Positions 24,101 through 35,000 of a DNA stretch of 64,000 nucleotides are shown here, in pieces. The DNA comes from Notospermus geniculatus (lineage: Eukaryota; Nemertea; Pilidiophora; Heteronemertea; Lineidae): NCBI GenBank assembly GCA_002633025.1, contig NMRB01001277.1, positions 101,489-165,488 of the forward strand, in the 5' to 3' direction. Position 1 is the first letter of the stretch. Each line of letters opens with the position of its first letter. The position numbers and the translations under genes are program-made. The notes below the pieces were generated by a model. It ran no database searches. It saw nothing but the letters and a program-made list of their open reading frames with translations, and was not told the origin of the DNA.

Positions 24101-25225
24101 TTCAACAGACATCCCATTGTCAAAAGTACCCTGTGTTGATTTGGGGACATCATAACTTCCCTGCGCACTGCCTGTCTTGTTGGAAGATGGAGGTAGTGGA
24201 ACAGGAAGGTTGAAAAAATCAACACCACCACTTGTAATATCTTGCCATCGATTTGAGTCCCGATTTGATGTATGGGAAGTTGTAACCGACACCGAATCTT
24301 CTTGTTGAATAGATGGTGCAACATGAGCCTTCGGTTCCACTTCACCAGAAAGAGCTGCAGCAGAGACAGCAGTTTTTGGATTGCCAACCTCATCCGAGTC
24401 ACTATCATCACTACTCTGTCTGTCCAATTCAAGTAAATCATCATTAATTTGCTTTTCAATCTCTGCCAAACGACCAAGAAAGTCTTCTTCTGTTGTGTCC
24501 GCAGAGGGAATTGGATCGTTCATGCCAATTTTAAATATTGCCATTTCTGTTGGGTTTGCCAGTTCAACATCTGGTGAATCCGTATTACGTTCTGGATTTG
24601 TCGATGATAAGACAGACCCCGCCACTTTTAATTCCTTTTTCTCAAAGTCCTGTGAGTTCTTACTGTCAGCCAGGCTATCAGAACTATCAGCAGAGGAATC
24701 TTCCTGCATAAGACCAGGAGACATCTTCGATCGTGGCTGAGGAACAGGCTTTTTTCTTTGGCTCTTTTCCCCTGAGGACGAATCCAGGTTCGATTCCTTC
24801 ATCACATCAGAACCAGTCCTTGACCTTGCCATTGATTTCCTAATCCTGGGTGCTGGTTTTGGCCTCATTAACTCAGATCGTACAGGAGAGACAGTCTTGG
24901 GTGGCAGAGCAGGGGTAATAATCCCCAGCTCTTGGACATTAACATACTCATCATCTTGTTCTACATTGACATAATCTACAACCTGAGGTCGCTGCTTTGG
25001 GGGCACTGACGGAACCGTCCCAAGTAAGATATCAGCATCTGGCAAATGAGCCAGTATGCGTTTTCGATGTCCCGATGGTCTCACACCTATCGCATCCAAC
25101 TCATCCTCTGTCAAAGATATACATTGAATTAAATCAAAATACCCAGATGACTCAAAACTGGCAACATAGCAGTCAAGCTCGATTTCCTGCAACCAACCTC
25201 GGATGGTCTGTGTGGATGCAGCCAT
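8108..25225 (-). CDS. ARAP: ARAP-family protein: Arf-GAP with Rho-GAP, ankyrin and PH domains
   Basis: Minus-strand gene whose 27 coding exons I joined by GT-AG sites and phase: 25225-23017, 21841-21699, 18665-18561, 18396-18290, 18158-18074, 17931-17731, 17600-17512, 17388-17295, 17114 to gap, 16793-16754, 16569-16529, 15900-15771, 13046-12985, 12760-12693, 12539-12347, 12195-12139, 11999-11951, 11854-11709, 11495-11327, 11145-10905, 10427-10259, 9875-9617, 9528-9398, 9114-8918, 8672-8631, 8490-8307, 8167-8108. About 1,770 residues are visible. Order: SAM, linker, PH, ArfGAP, ankyrin, PH, PH, RhoGAP, RA, PH. ARAPs are phosphoinositide-activated GAPs acting on Arf and Rho at actin-rich membranes. 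The usual first of two PH domains before ArfGAP was not found, and exon 9 runs into a 25-N gap. Which vertebrate paralog is closest cannot be decided here. Confidence 0.93.
9398..9875 (-). CDS. ARAP: ARAP exons 22-23: Ras-association domain
   Basis: A charged helix (ERHIEEKIQEAQEKIK) leads into a ubiquitin-like RA fold: IMIPIYVGKK, MTAQEVVDLVVKAANL, ALFEVVCGNEL, then the family signature LERVIHYNEKVL at the exon junction and YSTTCYLCIREN. In this family the RA domain binds Rap or Ras GTPases. Confidence 0.85.
10259..11495 (-). CDS. ARAP: ARAP exons 19-21: RhoGAP domain
   Basis: Exons 11495-11327, 11145-10905 and 10427-10259. GIYRLNG carries the arginine finger of RhoGAP domains, followed by FFRTLDDPLLTN and the conserved NKMSVKNLASIFGPAL helix. 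The finger is intact (some ARAP paralogs have lost it), so this domain should be catalytically competent towards Rho-family GTPases. Confidence 0.9.
11709..15900 (-). CDS. ARAP: ARAP exons 12-18: two consecutive PH domains
   Basis: The first PH starts HKGYLYKTGANQK (exon 12), continues RRWCVLEHCTLSYY (exon 13) and ends FAAESAEARQEWMKRI (exon 15). The second starts GGYVFLQDG (exon 15), continues WVQCWFQIRGKELAFF (exon 16) and ends AETEAWFSTIQKLSK (exon 18). Both keep the C-terminal Trp. These correspond to PH3 and PH4 of ARAPs, between the ankyrin repeats and RhoGAP. The 2.7 kb intron between exons 12 and 13 contains the 268-bp duplication. Confidence 0.85.
14714..15598. repeat. 268-bp near-identical direct repeat next to an N
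   Basis: Positions 14,714-14,981 and 15,331-15,598 differ at about one base. The first copy stops exactly at the single N (14,982), where the second continues. That pattern is typical of overlapping contig ends placed in tandem. It lies within an ARAP intron. Confidence 0.85.
16529..17114 (-). CDS. ARAP: ARAP exons 9-11: ankyrin-repeat region, interrupted by gap
   Basis: Exon 9 starts at 17114 (ALCTAAQTEDV) and runs into the gap at 17055-17079. Exons 10 (16793-16754, 40 nt) and 11 (16569-16529, 41 nt) join in phase to give PPMTSLQLAKKEGKRLQA, the end of the ankyrin region, leading to FLYHNGAEV in exon 12. The frame from exon 9 to exon 10 cannot be checked across the gap. Confidence 0.65.
17038..17079. 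other. Assembly gap: 17-C run followed by 25 Ns
   Basis: Seventeen C residues (17,038-17,054) run straight into 25 unknown bases inside the ankyrin-coding exon of the ARAP gene. The true gap length is unknown. Confidence 0.95.
17295..17931 (-). CDS. ARAP: ARAP exons 6-8: ArfGAP zinc-finger domain
   Basis: Exons 17931-17731, 17600-17512 and 17388-17295. The zinc finger is C-x2-C-x16-C-x2-C (FCADCDASDPSW, then MCKRCAGIHR); the Arg of GIHR is the catalytic finger, followed by SKVRSLKLD and later NDFWNGANQG. All four cysteines and the Arg are present, so Arf GTPase activation is plausible. The family inserts ALGxxISKV-type spacing; here it reads QLHTPASKV. Confidence 0.92.
18074..18665 (-). CDS. 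ARAP: ARAP exons 3-5: PH domain preceding ArfGAP
   Basis: Three exons (18665-18561, 18396-18290, 18158-18074) encode one PH domain: REGFLKMEG start, GDKLCYYNTRE strand, and the C-terminal helix with the near-invariant Trp in HMWKKAMEDAI. In ARAPs the PH domain directly before ArfGAP is the second of a pair. The acceptor of exon 3 contains the single N at 18667, so this boundary is at an assembly join. Confidence 0.85.
18885..19160. mobile_element. hAT-like MITE with CAGGSCCGGATCCAGGG ends
   Basis: The left end CAGGCCCGGATCCAGGG and the right end CCCTGGATCCGGCCCTG are inverted repeats with one mismatch; poly-C/poly-G stretches lie inside. AAGAA flanks both sides. Fragments with the same GGATCCAGG end occur at about 48,790 and 58,038. 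It lies in an ARAP intron. Confidence 0.7.
20184..21050. mobile_element. Tigger/pogo-like element, 867 bp, TA target site
   Basis: The ends are CAGTAGAACCTC and GAGGTTCTACTG, each flanked by TA. Sub-terminal repeats of GGTGTCCGCAATATTGA-type sequence occur several times. CAGTnnAACCTC ends with TA duplications are characteristic of Tigger/pogo elements. No transposase frame is left. Confidence 0.75.
21699..21841 (-). CDS. ARAP: ARAP exon 2: linker
   Basis: Bounded by TTTTAG and GTAAGT, it joins exon 1 in phase 1 and ends in phase 0. It encodes an acidic then basic linker (STDDNMSLSDGG, PGASKRIPITQ). A PH domain would be expected next, but I find none in the 3 kb before exon 3. Confidence 0.75.
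21996..22060. repeat. Perfect 65-bp palindrome
   Basis: Two exact 32-bp arms (first arm begins AAGAATTCATGCCATTTAAT) are separated by one T. It lies in ARAP intron 1, with no transposon-like flanks that I can see. Confidence 0.9.
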
Positions 25226-25247
25226 AGTTGCTCAGTCATTCTTCATC
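23017..25247 (-). CDS. ARAP: ARAP exon 1: SAM domain and tyrosine/proline-rich linker
   Basis: The exon begins just after an acceptor at 25248, so an upstream non-coding exon exists; a four-codon upstream ORF precedes the ATG at 25225. Residues 1 to about 68 form a SAM domain (RGWLQEIELDCYVASF, then DELDAIGV and GHRKRIL). The remaining 670 residues are disordered, with repeated tyrosine motifs (YVNV twice, YDVP three times, YEVP, YEPI, YDCP) suited to SH2 binding and proline runs (RRPPPPVPPR, PPQPPPPVP) suited to SH3 binding. The donor is at 23017 (GAG|GTGGGT, phase 1); the open frame beyond it is intronic. Confidence 0.9.
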
Positions 25248-25249
25248 CT

Positions 25250-27700
25250 GAAATGAGAAACATAGGGTAATTACCAAAAACTAGGCAGAAGCTTCAAATT
25301 GAAAATGAACATGGGTAACCATTATTGTGTTTCTTGAAACATTTGGTGGCGATCAACACGATCAAGCATTGAGGGGGTGCAATTTGTATTGGGAACTCCC
25401 CTCTTTCTTTAACATTTCGTCCCAACAATTATGGTATCGTGTCATGATAACGATTCGGAACAAATTTAGAATTCCCGATCAATGCCCAAAATGACATCCC
25501 GAGACTCAGGTCATTTCACTCGCCGACACTCGGCCATCGCCTAAAGAGGTGCAATGTAGGAGACGTGTCTGAATGACCCTGTTTTGAGAGGATGATTGAC
25601 AGAATAAGCCGCATCAAACAATAGAATTTCCATTGTGTGCCATGAAGTAGGCCTATAATGACACGTCACTTCCGATCGAGTATTCTAAAGTTTAGCCATA
25701 AACATGTAAAAAGTGTCTTGTAGTACTTGATGACTGGTCCCTTGTTGAATGATTCTTTCTAATAGGCCTAGTAAGTAAGTAGGCCTAAGTATCTGTCCGT
25801 AGACAAGGCCTGCATGTCAAGCTATAGGCCTGCTGCTATGTAATGTATGTGCATGATGTGTAGCTAGGCCTAAAATCCTGACCTGAACTGAAGTCGGCCT
25901 ACTAGGCATACACTAGCAGTGCTTTCAATTTCCAGGTAGAACTACCACCATTAAACGGTAGCGCCCAAATTAGCCGCTCCCAAAATAGTCCAAACAATGT
26001 GCCCAAAATAGCACAAAAAAGTAAACAAAATCAGATCAGTATTTAAAGCAAACCACAGCTATATTTGAGTTACGTGATGGCTATTCTATATGTGAACGTG
26101 ATGGCTGTTGTTCTCTTCACTCCACCCTCACCTCTAGTCTTCTTGAAGATGTTATTTCCAATGATTTACAATTGGAAATAACATCTGAAAGTGTAAAAAA
26201 ACCTCAAAACTGTGGACAACTGAGCAAAGATTTAATAATAAAGATTTTATTTGTGAGCATCACCGAATCTTGCTGTTTTTTTTATAAGATGTCTTCATAT
26301 CATCTGTAGCCATCACATCATAAGGCAACAGCTGAAACAGCTGGTCTACCCTTATCCTGGAAATAGAAAACCCTGACTAGGCCTACCCTAGGCTTAAAAG
26401 CATACCGCACGACTGTTCGAACACAATAGGTTTTTCACTGCTTGCTCTCCAGTGGCCTGTCCAATTCTCCGCGATTTGATTGGCTACTTGGACCCGTATG
26501 ACGACATACTAATTTGCATATGATTGGATCTTTAGTCAAATATTTACTGATTACGGGAATGAGTTAATAGAAGTAATTAAGCTGTCCGCTTTGTTTCTGG
26601 TCAGCTGTAGTGAAAATGGAGTCCTAAATCTATGTAACAGACAAGAGCAATTAGTGAGTTGTGAAACGTGTGACGAATGGTTGACAAGTTTGTTCAGACA
26701 ATGCCAATTTCGGCCTTGCTGAGGGTAGTTTCCCCGATCTTCCAACACTAACTAAGACAAACCTTTTTGCGAATAACTCAACGTTGTTACACAGATCACT
26801 TCTTTATGATTTATATTAACCAGGTAGGCGAACAATACAGGCCGCAGGAAGTTCTAATAACTCATTCCCAGGTTGAAAATTTTTTGGTAGTTTCCGCGTT
26901 AATGTACTATTTTTAGACCGGAAATCCCCGTTTGCTTGAAGCTGCCGATAGAGGACGCGGGGGTATGGATTCCAGTTCTAACAGTCGTGACCGGTATACC
27001 GGTCAGTAGGCCTAGGCCTACATCATCATGATCATGCATGGCCTAGGCCTAGGCCTAGGCCTACACAGAGCCATCATCATCATCATGCTATAAAAGTGCT
27101 AAAGCCTAGGCCTAAACATGATCAGATGATTAAATTCAAGAAATTAAATCGTTAAATCTGGCAAAACAACAACTAAATACACTTGATAGTTGGCAAACAT
27201 TTGACAACAGCTATTATTGCAAGGACATGAAAGAGAACATGGCAAGCAGGAAGTGCAAACTTGACACAAAACAAATGTAGGCCTGGCCACACCATGCACA
27301 GGAAGCCAAATTCGGCACGGCAGTGCAGTGTACAAATGTACACGACTGACACGCCGCAATATCTATGCATGCATGATGATAGGTAGGTAGGCAGGCCTAT
27401 GTGTCCGACCGAAGTTCGGTTTAACATAGAAGACGAACCATAAATTAACAACACCAGACCACTTTTTTATTGCATTTACAACCTATGATTTATAAATATG
27501 TACAATGAGTGACGTTTAAACTACTTTTTACCTCAAAAAGTATCTCCGACAAGCAGACCCGCAACAGGTGCCGTAGACTGGTCCTTTGCCTGCCCTCGCA
27601 TCTACAGCGGAGATTGACGAGGGCAGAGCACCAGTGTATTGAACGCACATGCTGCGTATTGTGCATAGACCAAATAAGTGTTAAAGTTTCGAATGTATAA
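25250..27700. other. Spacer upstream of ARAP; no coding exon recognised
   Basis: It probably contains the non-coding first exon and promoter of ARAP, which I cannot locate. A perfect 16-bp hairpin with 8-nt loop lies at 26,147-26,186. A run of AGGCCT units (about 27,007-27,063) is a short palindromic microsatellite. Confidence 0.5.
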
Positions 27701-27774
27701 GCGCCGCTCATTTGTCGGTTATTACGGGGTTGTTAAATCCCAGTTTTCTGTGTTTGCGTTTCTTTTTACTGTTG

Positions 27775-28075
27775 TTTATTGCCTTTGGCTTTTCCTTTTG
27801 GCATTATTTGCCTTTTGCTTTGGCTTTTGGTTTTGTACCTTTGGCTTTGGCTTTTTGCCTTTGCCTTTTGGCTTTATGCCTTTGGCGTTTCCCTTTGGGC
27901 TTTATGCCTTTGGCTTTTCCTTTTGGCTTATTGCCTTTTGGCTTTATGCCTTTGGCGTTTCCCTTTGGGCTTTATGCCTTTGGCTTTTCCATTTGGGCTT
28001 TATGCCTTTGGCTTTTCCTTTTGGCTTATTGCCTTTGCATTTGGCTTTGCTTTTTGCTTTGGTTGGGCTTTTGGT
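27775..28075. repeat. CTTTGG/TTTTGG minisatellite, about 25-bp unit
   Basis: Units such as GGCTTTATGCCTTTGGC and TTTTCCTTTTGGCTTA repeat for 300 bp. All three plus frames stay open through it, giving Phe/Gly/Leu-rich peptides; this results from the repeat composition and is not a gene. Confidence 0.8.
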
Positions 28076-28126
28076 TTGGAAGGTATACCCGGCCACAAAC
28101 AGGGGCCTACTCAGATCGCGAGCTGG

Positions 28127-28388
28127 GTGCACCCGGTCGCGAATTTTTTTTCCCAACTGATATATCCATTACGACCAACTTTTTTTCCCAACCTATATAG
28201 CAAAAGCTAATCCTAATCCTAATTTTAATCCTAATCCTCATACTACTCCCAGCACTAACCCTGACCCTAACCCTAACCCTTACACTAACCAAACCATTAA
28301 CCCACCATTCACTTCGTAAATTTCATTTCGTAATGGATATACTGGTTGGGAATCTATACTGGTTGGGAAAAAAAAATTGCCACCCGGT
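28127..28388. mobile_element. Inverted-repeat element enclosing telomere-like CCCTAA repeats
   Basis: The left flank (CACCCGGTCGCGAATTTTTT, then TTCCCAACTGATATATCCATTACG) recurs as reverse complement near 28,330-28,388. Between them are degenerate CTAATC units and ACCCTAACCCTAACCCT at about 28,262-28,285, which matches the animal telomere repeat. Confidence 0.55.
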
Positions 28389-29019
28389 CAGCGGCAATAT
28401 ACTGGGGTAATCTCAGTACGGTACAGGTACAGGAGCAGTCCTGAATCCCGAGAACCCGGAGGAAAACTGCCCTGTCAGGTCTCAATTGCAACCCCTCAAA
28501 AATTCGAGGGGCTTTCATGACCTTCGAGGTAGGCCTACACCGGTACATAGAGTTCCGTTATTCCTATTCGGACTTGATTAGGTGAGGGCTACTAGCATCG
28601 GAAGAGGAGAGGGAAGTCGTGTAAACTGTTTAAACAGCAAACATGGTATTTATTGCATAATGCATTAATTGTAACATCAGGCCTGCCCAATGTTTTCCGG
28701 CACAAATTACTCCCAAGTTACCGCACAACAGACCGCATTTAATTAATGGGTTCGTGTCAGGGAAACTTTACCAACGCATTTCTGGTTCAATGTTGCACAA
28801 ACACTTCATGAGGCATGACATTAGGTTGCTTTCAAAAATGAATTCTGTTGCATCGATCCATCACATAAATGAATAGCGAATGGAGTCCACGCCATCCCAA
28901 AGCAGCTGGTTTCTGGAGTGAGTGGTCCACCTCTGTGGTTAACAGTGGCTACTGTGGCGGCGGCTGTAGTGAGCTTCAATGAAAATCCTCCTGGTGGCAC
29001 TCTCCTCGGCTCCTTCAAA

Positions 29020-32000
29020 ATGGCTACGACTAAATTTATGTTGATATCTTCCGTTATTTTTCTCGTGCTGTACGAAAAATGTTCCGCACAAACAGTTAGA
29101 ATTGGTAAGTAGGGAGATATTTTTATTGCTTTATTTCATTTATATATTATATCACATTTTGTTCAGTTTGCTTCCCCTGCCACACTTCTGGGCCGTGCTG
29201 AAGGATCTATTGATCTTTAGGGTCCACAATCGGCATTAACGTACTGGTGACTGAACATGCATGAGGCACTGTCGTGTTTGAAAGTAAATAGACACCACAT
29301 ATCTCCCAAACCACTGGACCTTGTTAAGTTCATGTTTTTAAATCATCATGGAGAAATAGTATGTTGGGGCGGGGCTTAAAAAACAAAAATGTTATTTGGA
29401 TGAATTTCAAAAAAATGGAAGAAGACAAATACATGTGTATCACCTTTTCAAAGATCAATTTTTTCTCCAATTTTTGAAAAATCCTCTTGACTCCATAAAT
29501 ACCATAAGCGTACAGTTTGCGGCAAAAACGTGAAAAAATGAAAAAATGACGTCACAGTCCCATTCCCATTCGTATCTTTCCTGTGACAGGAATTCGAATC
29601 TCGTAGGCCCTATCGTTCAGGTTTATCGTTCATTTTCCTAAGCTCACTATCAGGACGATCTATTAAGCGGCGAAAATGTTTTCTGTCGCAAAATTACTGT
29701 GATGACTTTTTATCCATCCTGGCCATCTTCCGACCACTTTTGAAGAAAAAATCTTTCTTGCTTAAACCTGCCAATTGCATATAGGCCTACGGTGTGGTCA
29801 TTTGAATCGGCCAGAATCAAGCTTTATTTTTTTCTGAAAGAGTTGGTTTACAATATCGGCATATCATGGACCATGTGGGGTTACAGAAACACTCAATAAC
29901 GCCTGGCTACTAACACCAATAATTTCAAAACTGGGTGAGCAAAATGCGGCGGCAAAAGTCACGAAATCAACACTCAACTCTGTCGTTATAATGTTTTTCG
30001 AGTGGATGGCAAATTTCCCTCACCCACTCCGTGACTAAAGGATCGTTGGTTGATGAGCTTGCATGTCCGATAGCTCATTCTCCTAACAGTTTGTTGTCAA
30101 ATACTCTAAAATTGCTATATAGAGTTGTGAACATCCCATTACACTCTACGCCCAAATCAGAGTAAAAAATCTCCTACATATTGTGTGGCAACAACCGGGT
30201 GAATTAATGCGAAAAGGTTGGTTCCGCTCGCCGGTAGAAATCTTGTGGATGAGAGTTGGTAATGTTTGTGCTCGGGCTCTTTTAAAGAAAAAAAAACAAG
30301 GAATGAATTTGTTACTGGTGTAAACTAACGTCACTGAACAGATGTGCATGTATAGTACCCTCAAAAATAGATAAGCTTGTCAATTTTTGGTACGCTGCAT
30401 AAGTTTATCATGACGCCATCTGTTCCCTCACTCTGGGTATCAACACTATTTATTGTTGACTGTCCGTATGTCCGTATTTGATTTCTCCGTTTGGCAAACA
30501 GACGGGCCATCTCTCTTGTGGAAGGATCGTGTAATAGGGAACTGGCAAACGCTAATAACAGCGGGTCAACTCAACACTAGGGAGTTTTCGCAAAGCCCCC
30601 GAAACGCCAACGCCAACGTCTATCCTTTTAGTGTTCGGTGCTCTCTTCGTGGCTTCGAACAATGGATTTGGCGTTCGCGTTGGCGTTTCGGGGGCTTTGC
30701 GAAAACTCCCTATTGTTGCCTTGGTCACGCATCGTTCAGCCGCGTATTCAGCATGATGTCGGTGATAATGAGTAGTGTTGTCACCATAGTTTAATTATGA
30801 AGGAGATATTGGATAAGTACTTCTGTTATCGATAATGCAACATACATGATTAATCAAAGCCGGCCCCATCGTATATTCTGGTACAATTGTCTATGATTTA
30901 TTCGAAAAATATGGGACCCATTTCATGCTAATTTGCATCACGAAACGGACCACGAAACGGACCACTAAGCGGAAACCAATTAGATGACAACATTTAGCAA
31001 AATCCGAGCAATATTTTGTGGACCCTCTGGCCAACATACCACTTATTTGTGGGGTTTGTAACGTAATTATCTGAACGCTGTCTCATTACATAGCATTAGT
31101 TAATTGTCTACTGGATTAGCACACTAGTCTGGGGCAACACGGGGGTTGAATACCAACTGACCGGCCATTAGTTAAAGTAGCAATGTGACAGTAACGTGTA
31201 GCCTGAAGATGTATATCATGCAATTAGCTGACCAAGTACAAAGCTTTCAGCCAATGAGTGCTGATTAACACTTGAAATTAGAAATTCCGATAGAAATCCG
31301 TTTTTATAGTTCAACCAGGGAACTTTTGATTTAAAGCCTCCTTGGCGACCTTTTTGTTCACATTAGCAGGAGGCAGTGTTGACGACAACGTCGACCTGTC
31401 GAGAAGCATCCTGGGTAGCCTACAATACACTGTTGGCCTTGGCGCGTCGGGGGCTTTGCGAAAATTCTCTAAACGTACATAATCAACGAACAATAGCATT
31501 TTCCATTATTCGATCTACACATCAATCGAATAGAGTACAAATCAGGCAAATATTACAACCTGTACAATGTAAACGAAATTGAGCAACGAATATATTTACC
31601 GAACGATCGGCAATTTTGGCTGAACTCCACAGGGCAGTGCAGTTTATCAAGCCTAACACGATGCACTCAATGTTCAGTTCCCATCAGAGACTGATAGTGA
31701 TGACTGACTGTGGTCCCATAGTGTAAACTCACTGGTACTAGTCATGATCACAGTTTTCCTTTGACAGTTAATAAAAAAACACAATTTCGGCAATTATGCT
31801 TGGCACCATGATATAATGGACCCCAGAGAATGACATTTTGTTATGATTTGCTGTTAATTTCCAACATTTCCATAATTATCAACCAGTTTAGAAAAAATAA
31901 TGAAACTCATTAAAAGTGTCCATCATAGTCCTCGCATCCCTCACTCGGGTCCCTATTCGGCACGAGGACGAACGATCTGCTTTTCCAGCCACAGTACAAA

Positions 32001-35000
32001 AACTAGTCACCCAAGGTGACTTTTTTTCAGGTGTAATTGCGCCAGTGAACTCCACCTGGACCCATGCAGTAGATGCGACCATCGATAAAGCCTTCACAGA
32101 AGACCTCCACGCACACGGTCTGAAGATGGAAGTCCTGCATTATAGCTATATGGTGCCGATGAACCTACGGCAGGTTGTCTCATGTGTGTATTGCCTTTGG
32201 CATCGATATGAAACTGAAATAAAACCACTGTCTGTTCCTTTGGTAGTTTGATGCATTTAGGCAGTTCGTTTCGCCGTTCATCCGGTTTCTTTTCCGTTGC
32301 CAGTCATTGTCATTTACCGTTGTCAGACTACTGACAATGGGAAGTAGAAACTATTGAGTGAAGAGTGATGTAGAGTTTTGATGTTCACAGAAGAACGTTT
32401 GAAGCAAAATATCCATTGGTCTTCCGGCCATCTTCTCTTATGAATATTACGAGAGCAATCTTCTTCCGTTTGGTAAATCTATGAACCATTGGCCTGCCAT
32501 TAGAATGTCACTTAATCATCATTGCAAAACAAGATTATTGTGATGTGGCAATGAGTTGAAGTACGTGTATTTTCAGTAATGGGCCGACTGAAGACATTGA
32601 CAGTGATTGTCGGCTCCTATAATTCACTGGTGGCAAGCATGGCCGACTCTCTTCAAGTTCCCTTCATCACTCTTGACCTGAACGAAGCGTCACTTGGGAA
32701 ACAGACCCATACTTTCATGTTCAGCTTGTATCCCTCGGGGTCTCTCGTAAAACACGTGGCCAAGGATGTAGCCGAATTCTATAACTGGAATGACGTGTGC
32801 ATCATCTACAATATTGATGACGGTAAGCAAATTATATTGACGGAAGAAGGCAAGAATTTGGAACGACTAGTTAGGGCCTATAGAAAAAGTTCAACTCGTA
32901 GAAAGGCTCGACCCTTTGATTGAAGTGCCGGTAGTTTTTGCTTTTCATAACATCGCCAGTAGGTGGCAGAGTATTCCTTTATCTACTGCGTTTCAAGATC
33001 TCGAACAAATTGAACTTAGTTACCTCGCCTTACATCGCTCACACTAATTTCCTTTACAAAAAAACAACACTTCAGCTCAAGAGATGGGTGGTAAATATGC
33101 TGATTTGCATCTTTACGAGATTTCCTGAAATCTGGTTGTTTAACATTTCCTCTTATTTATGTCCTATCGACGAATGGCACGTTTTGGATCCCAATATTTT
33201 GTCATCGTCAACCCTTCACTGCCATGCCGGTACAGTCCAAGGGCAGCCTAGAGTCTGACAAATATGAAAATCTGTCGAAAAAGGCTGAAAAGGTCCAACC
33301 CTTATCATACGTATTCATTAGAAAGAATTCATTGGCTCATGAACAAAGACTAATAAAGGCTTTTACTTGAATTTTGCAATACAAATTATGCACTAGACAA
33401 TGCTGTACAAATCTGAAGTAAAAGCATTTGCTAGTCTTTATTCAAATGACCCAATACGAAAAGTGCTTTCCAATAAATACATGTGAAAATGGCACTGGCA
33501 GTGAAGGTTTAACTTTTTCATCGGTATACATGTACTAAATCTATAATATTCTACTTATTATTTTCTATGATTGGAATGGTTTATTGCAGGTATCGAAGGA
33601 GTAGGTATGTAATACATGTAGTGTCTAATGTTTTATTCACATGCAACAGTGTCAATGTCTATGACTGTTACGATTGCTTCTGCTTTTAGTACATGTATTT
33701 GTGACGGGTAACGTCATTACGATTTTGAAATGGCAAAATGATGTTGGTATCGGTATCGGGAACTTACACATCCACCTCAGTACTGCAGAGAAGCTCCCCA
33801 AATGGTTCCTGCAGAGCTCGATCACTCACTTCATGTTGTAGCTACCGAGTCGCACTCTCGTCATTTGAAACTTGTACATTACATGCACTCTATTGAAACA
33901 TACCGGTAACTCGAGACTGGATGGTAACTTCTTTGTATTCCATTTGCACACAGTCACTATAAAGCCAGTTGTCAAGTATAAGGAGGAGTGTATTCCTTAC
34001 CACCCTTTGGTGTCGTTGAATGATATCGTTATCCTCTTTTTTTAAAAGTTCTTGTTGAATATGTAATACCCCCATCACACTGAGCTAGTTCTCAGTACGT
34101 TCTTGAAAATTTTGCCGAACGGCCTCAAACTGTGTGCGAACGGAGTGGACGTTGTGGCAACGTTTTACCGTCTTTTTACGAACTTCGTGGACGGGAAGGG
34201 TGCTCCAGTACATCGAAGCATTATTTGGCCAAGGGTACACGTTCTAGCCCGTTTTACGATTTTTTAGGACGGGGCAGGACGTTTTGAAAACGACTTCAGT
34301 GTGATGGGGGTATTAGCAAACCAGCCTTTGGATTCATATGGTGGAACACCAATTTTAAAAACCCTTTAGAAGAACTTCTTTTACTTGGTTGAATCTCCGT
34401 ACGGTACGTCATTATCATTCTTTTTGCTACATAGGTATGCATCTGATGGGTTCGATTATCTCCGGCCTCCACCTCAACGTCAAGGCAGTTTTCTTCGACA
34501 AAAATACCACAGATCGTGACCTTCTCCACAAGCTAGTGAAATTAAGAGAAAGAAAGCGAAAGAATATGATGGTGCTCTCGAGAACGGATGGTCTGCCCAG
34601 AGTTTTAAATACGGTCAGTGAAAGTGAAATACTCAACAAACACCTTAGTTGTTTTACTCACCTGTCAGAACTCCCAATACGGCCATTACTATTGCCTGGT
34701 CTCTCCTCCTATTTATACATTTATTATTGGTAGCAGGACAGAAATATGCAGTCATCTTCCTTTTTCAGGCCATGCGACTGAGTCTCCTTACGCATGACTA
34801 CCATTGGGTGATATTAACAATAGTAAGTGATACATAGGCCTACTCTAGGCCTAACGTCTTTCACATCACAAAATAAAAATCTGCAATCACATTGCTCATG
34901 GTACATTGAATACATTCTTTATATCGAATTACATGGAGAGCAACGAACTGAAATTCGTAAATTGGCGGAACCAGTACCCAATATTTTTCTGATAAAATTT

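Noticed and set aside
23947-24740. 176- and 119-residue frames overlapping ARAP exon 1
   Set aside because: Shadows of the long ARAP exon in other frames; composition follows the true frame.
27678-28210. Overlapping open frames of 143-162 residues rich in Phe, Leu and Gly
   Set aside because: All three frames are open because of the TTTGGC minisatellite; no splice context or conserved domain.
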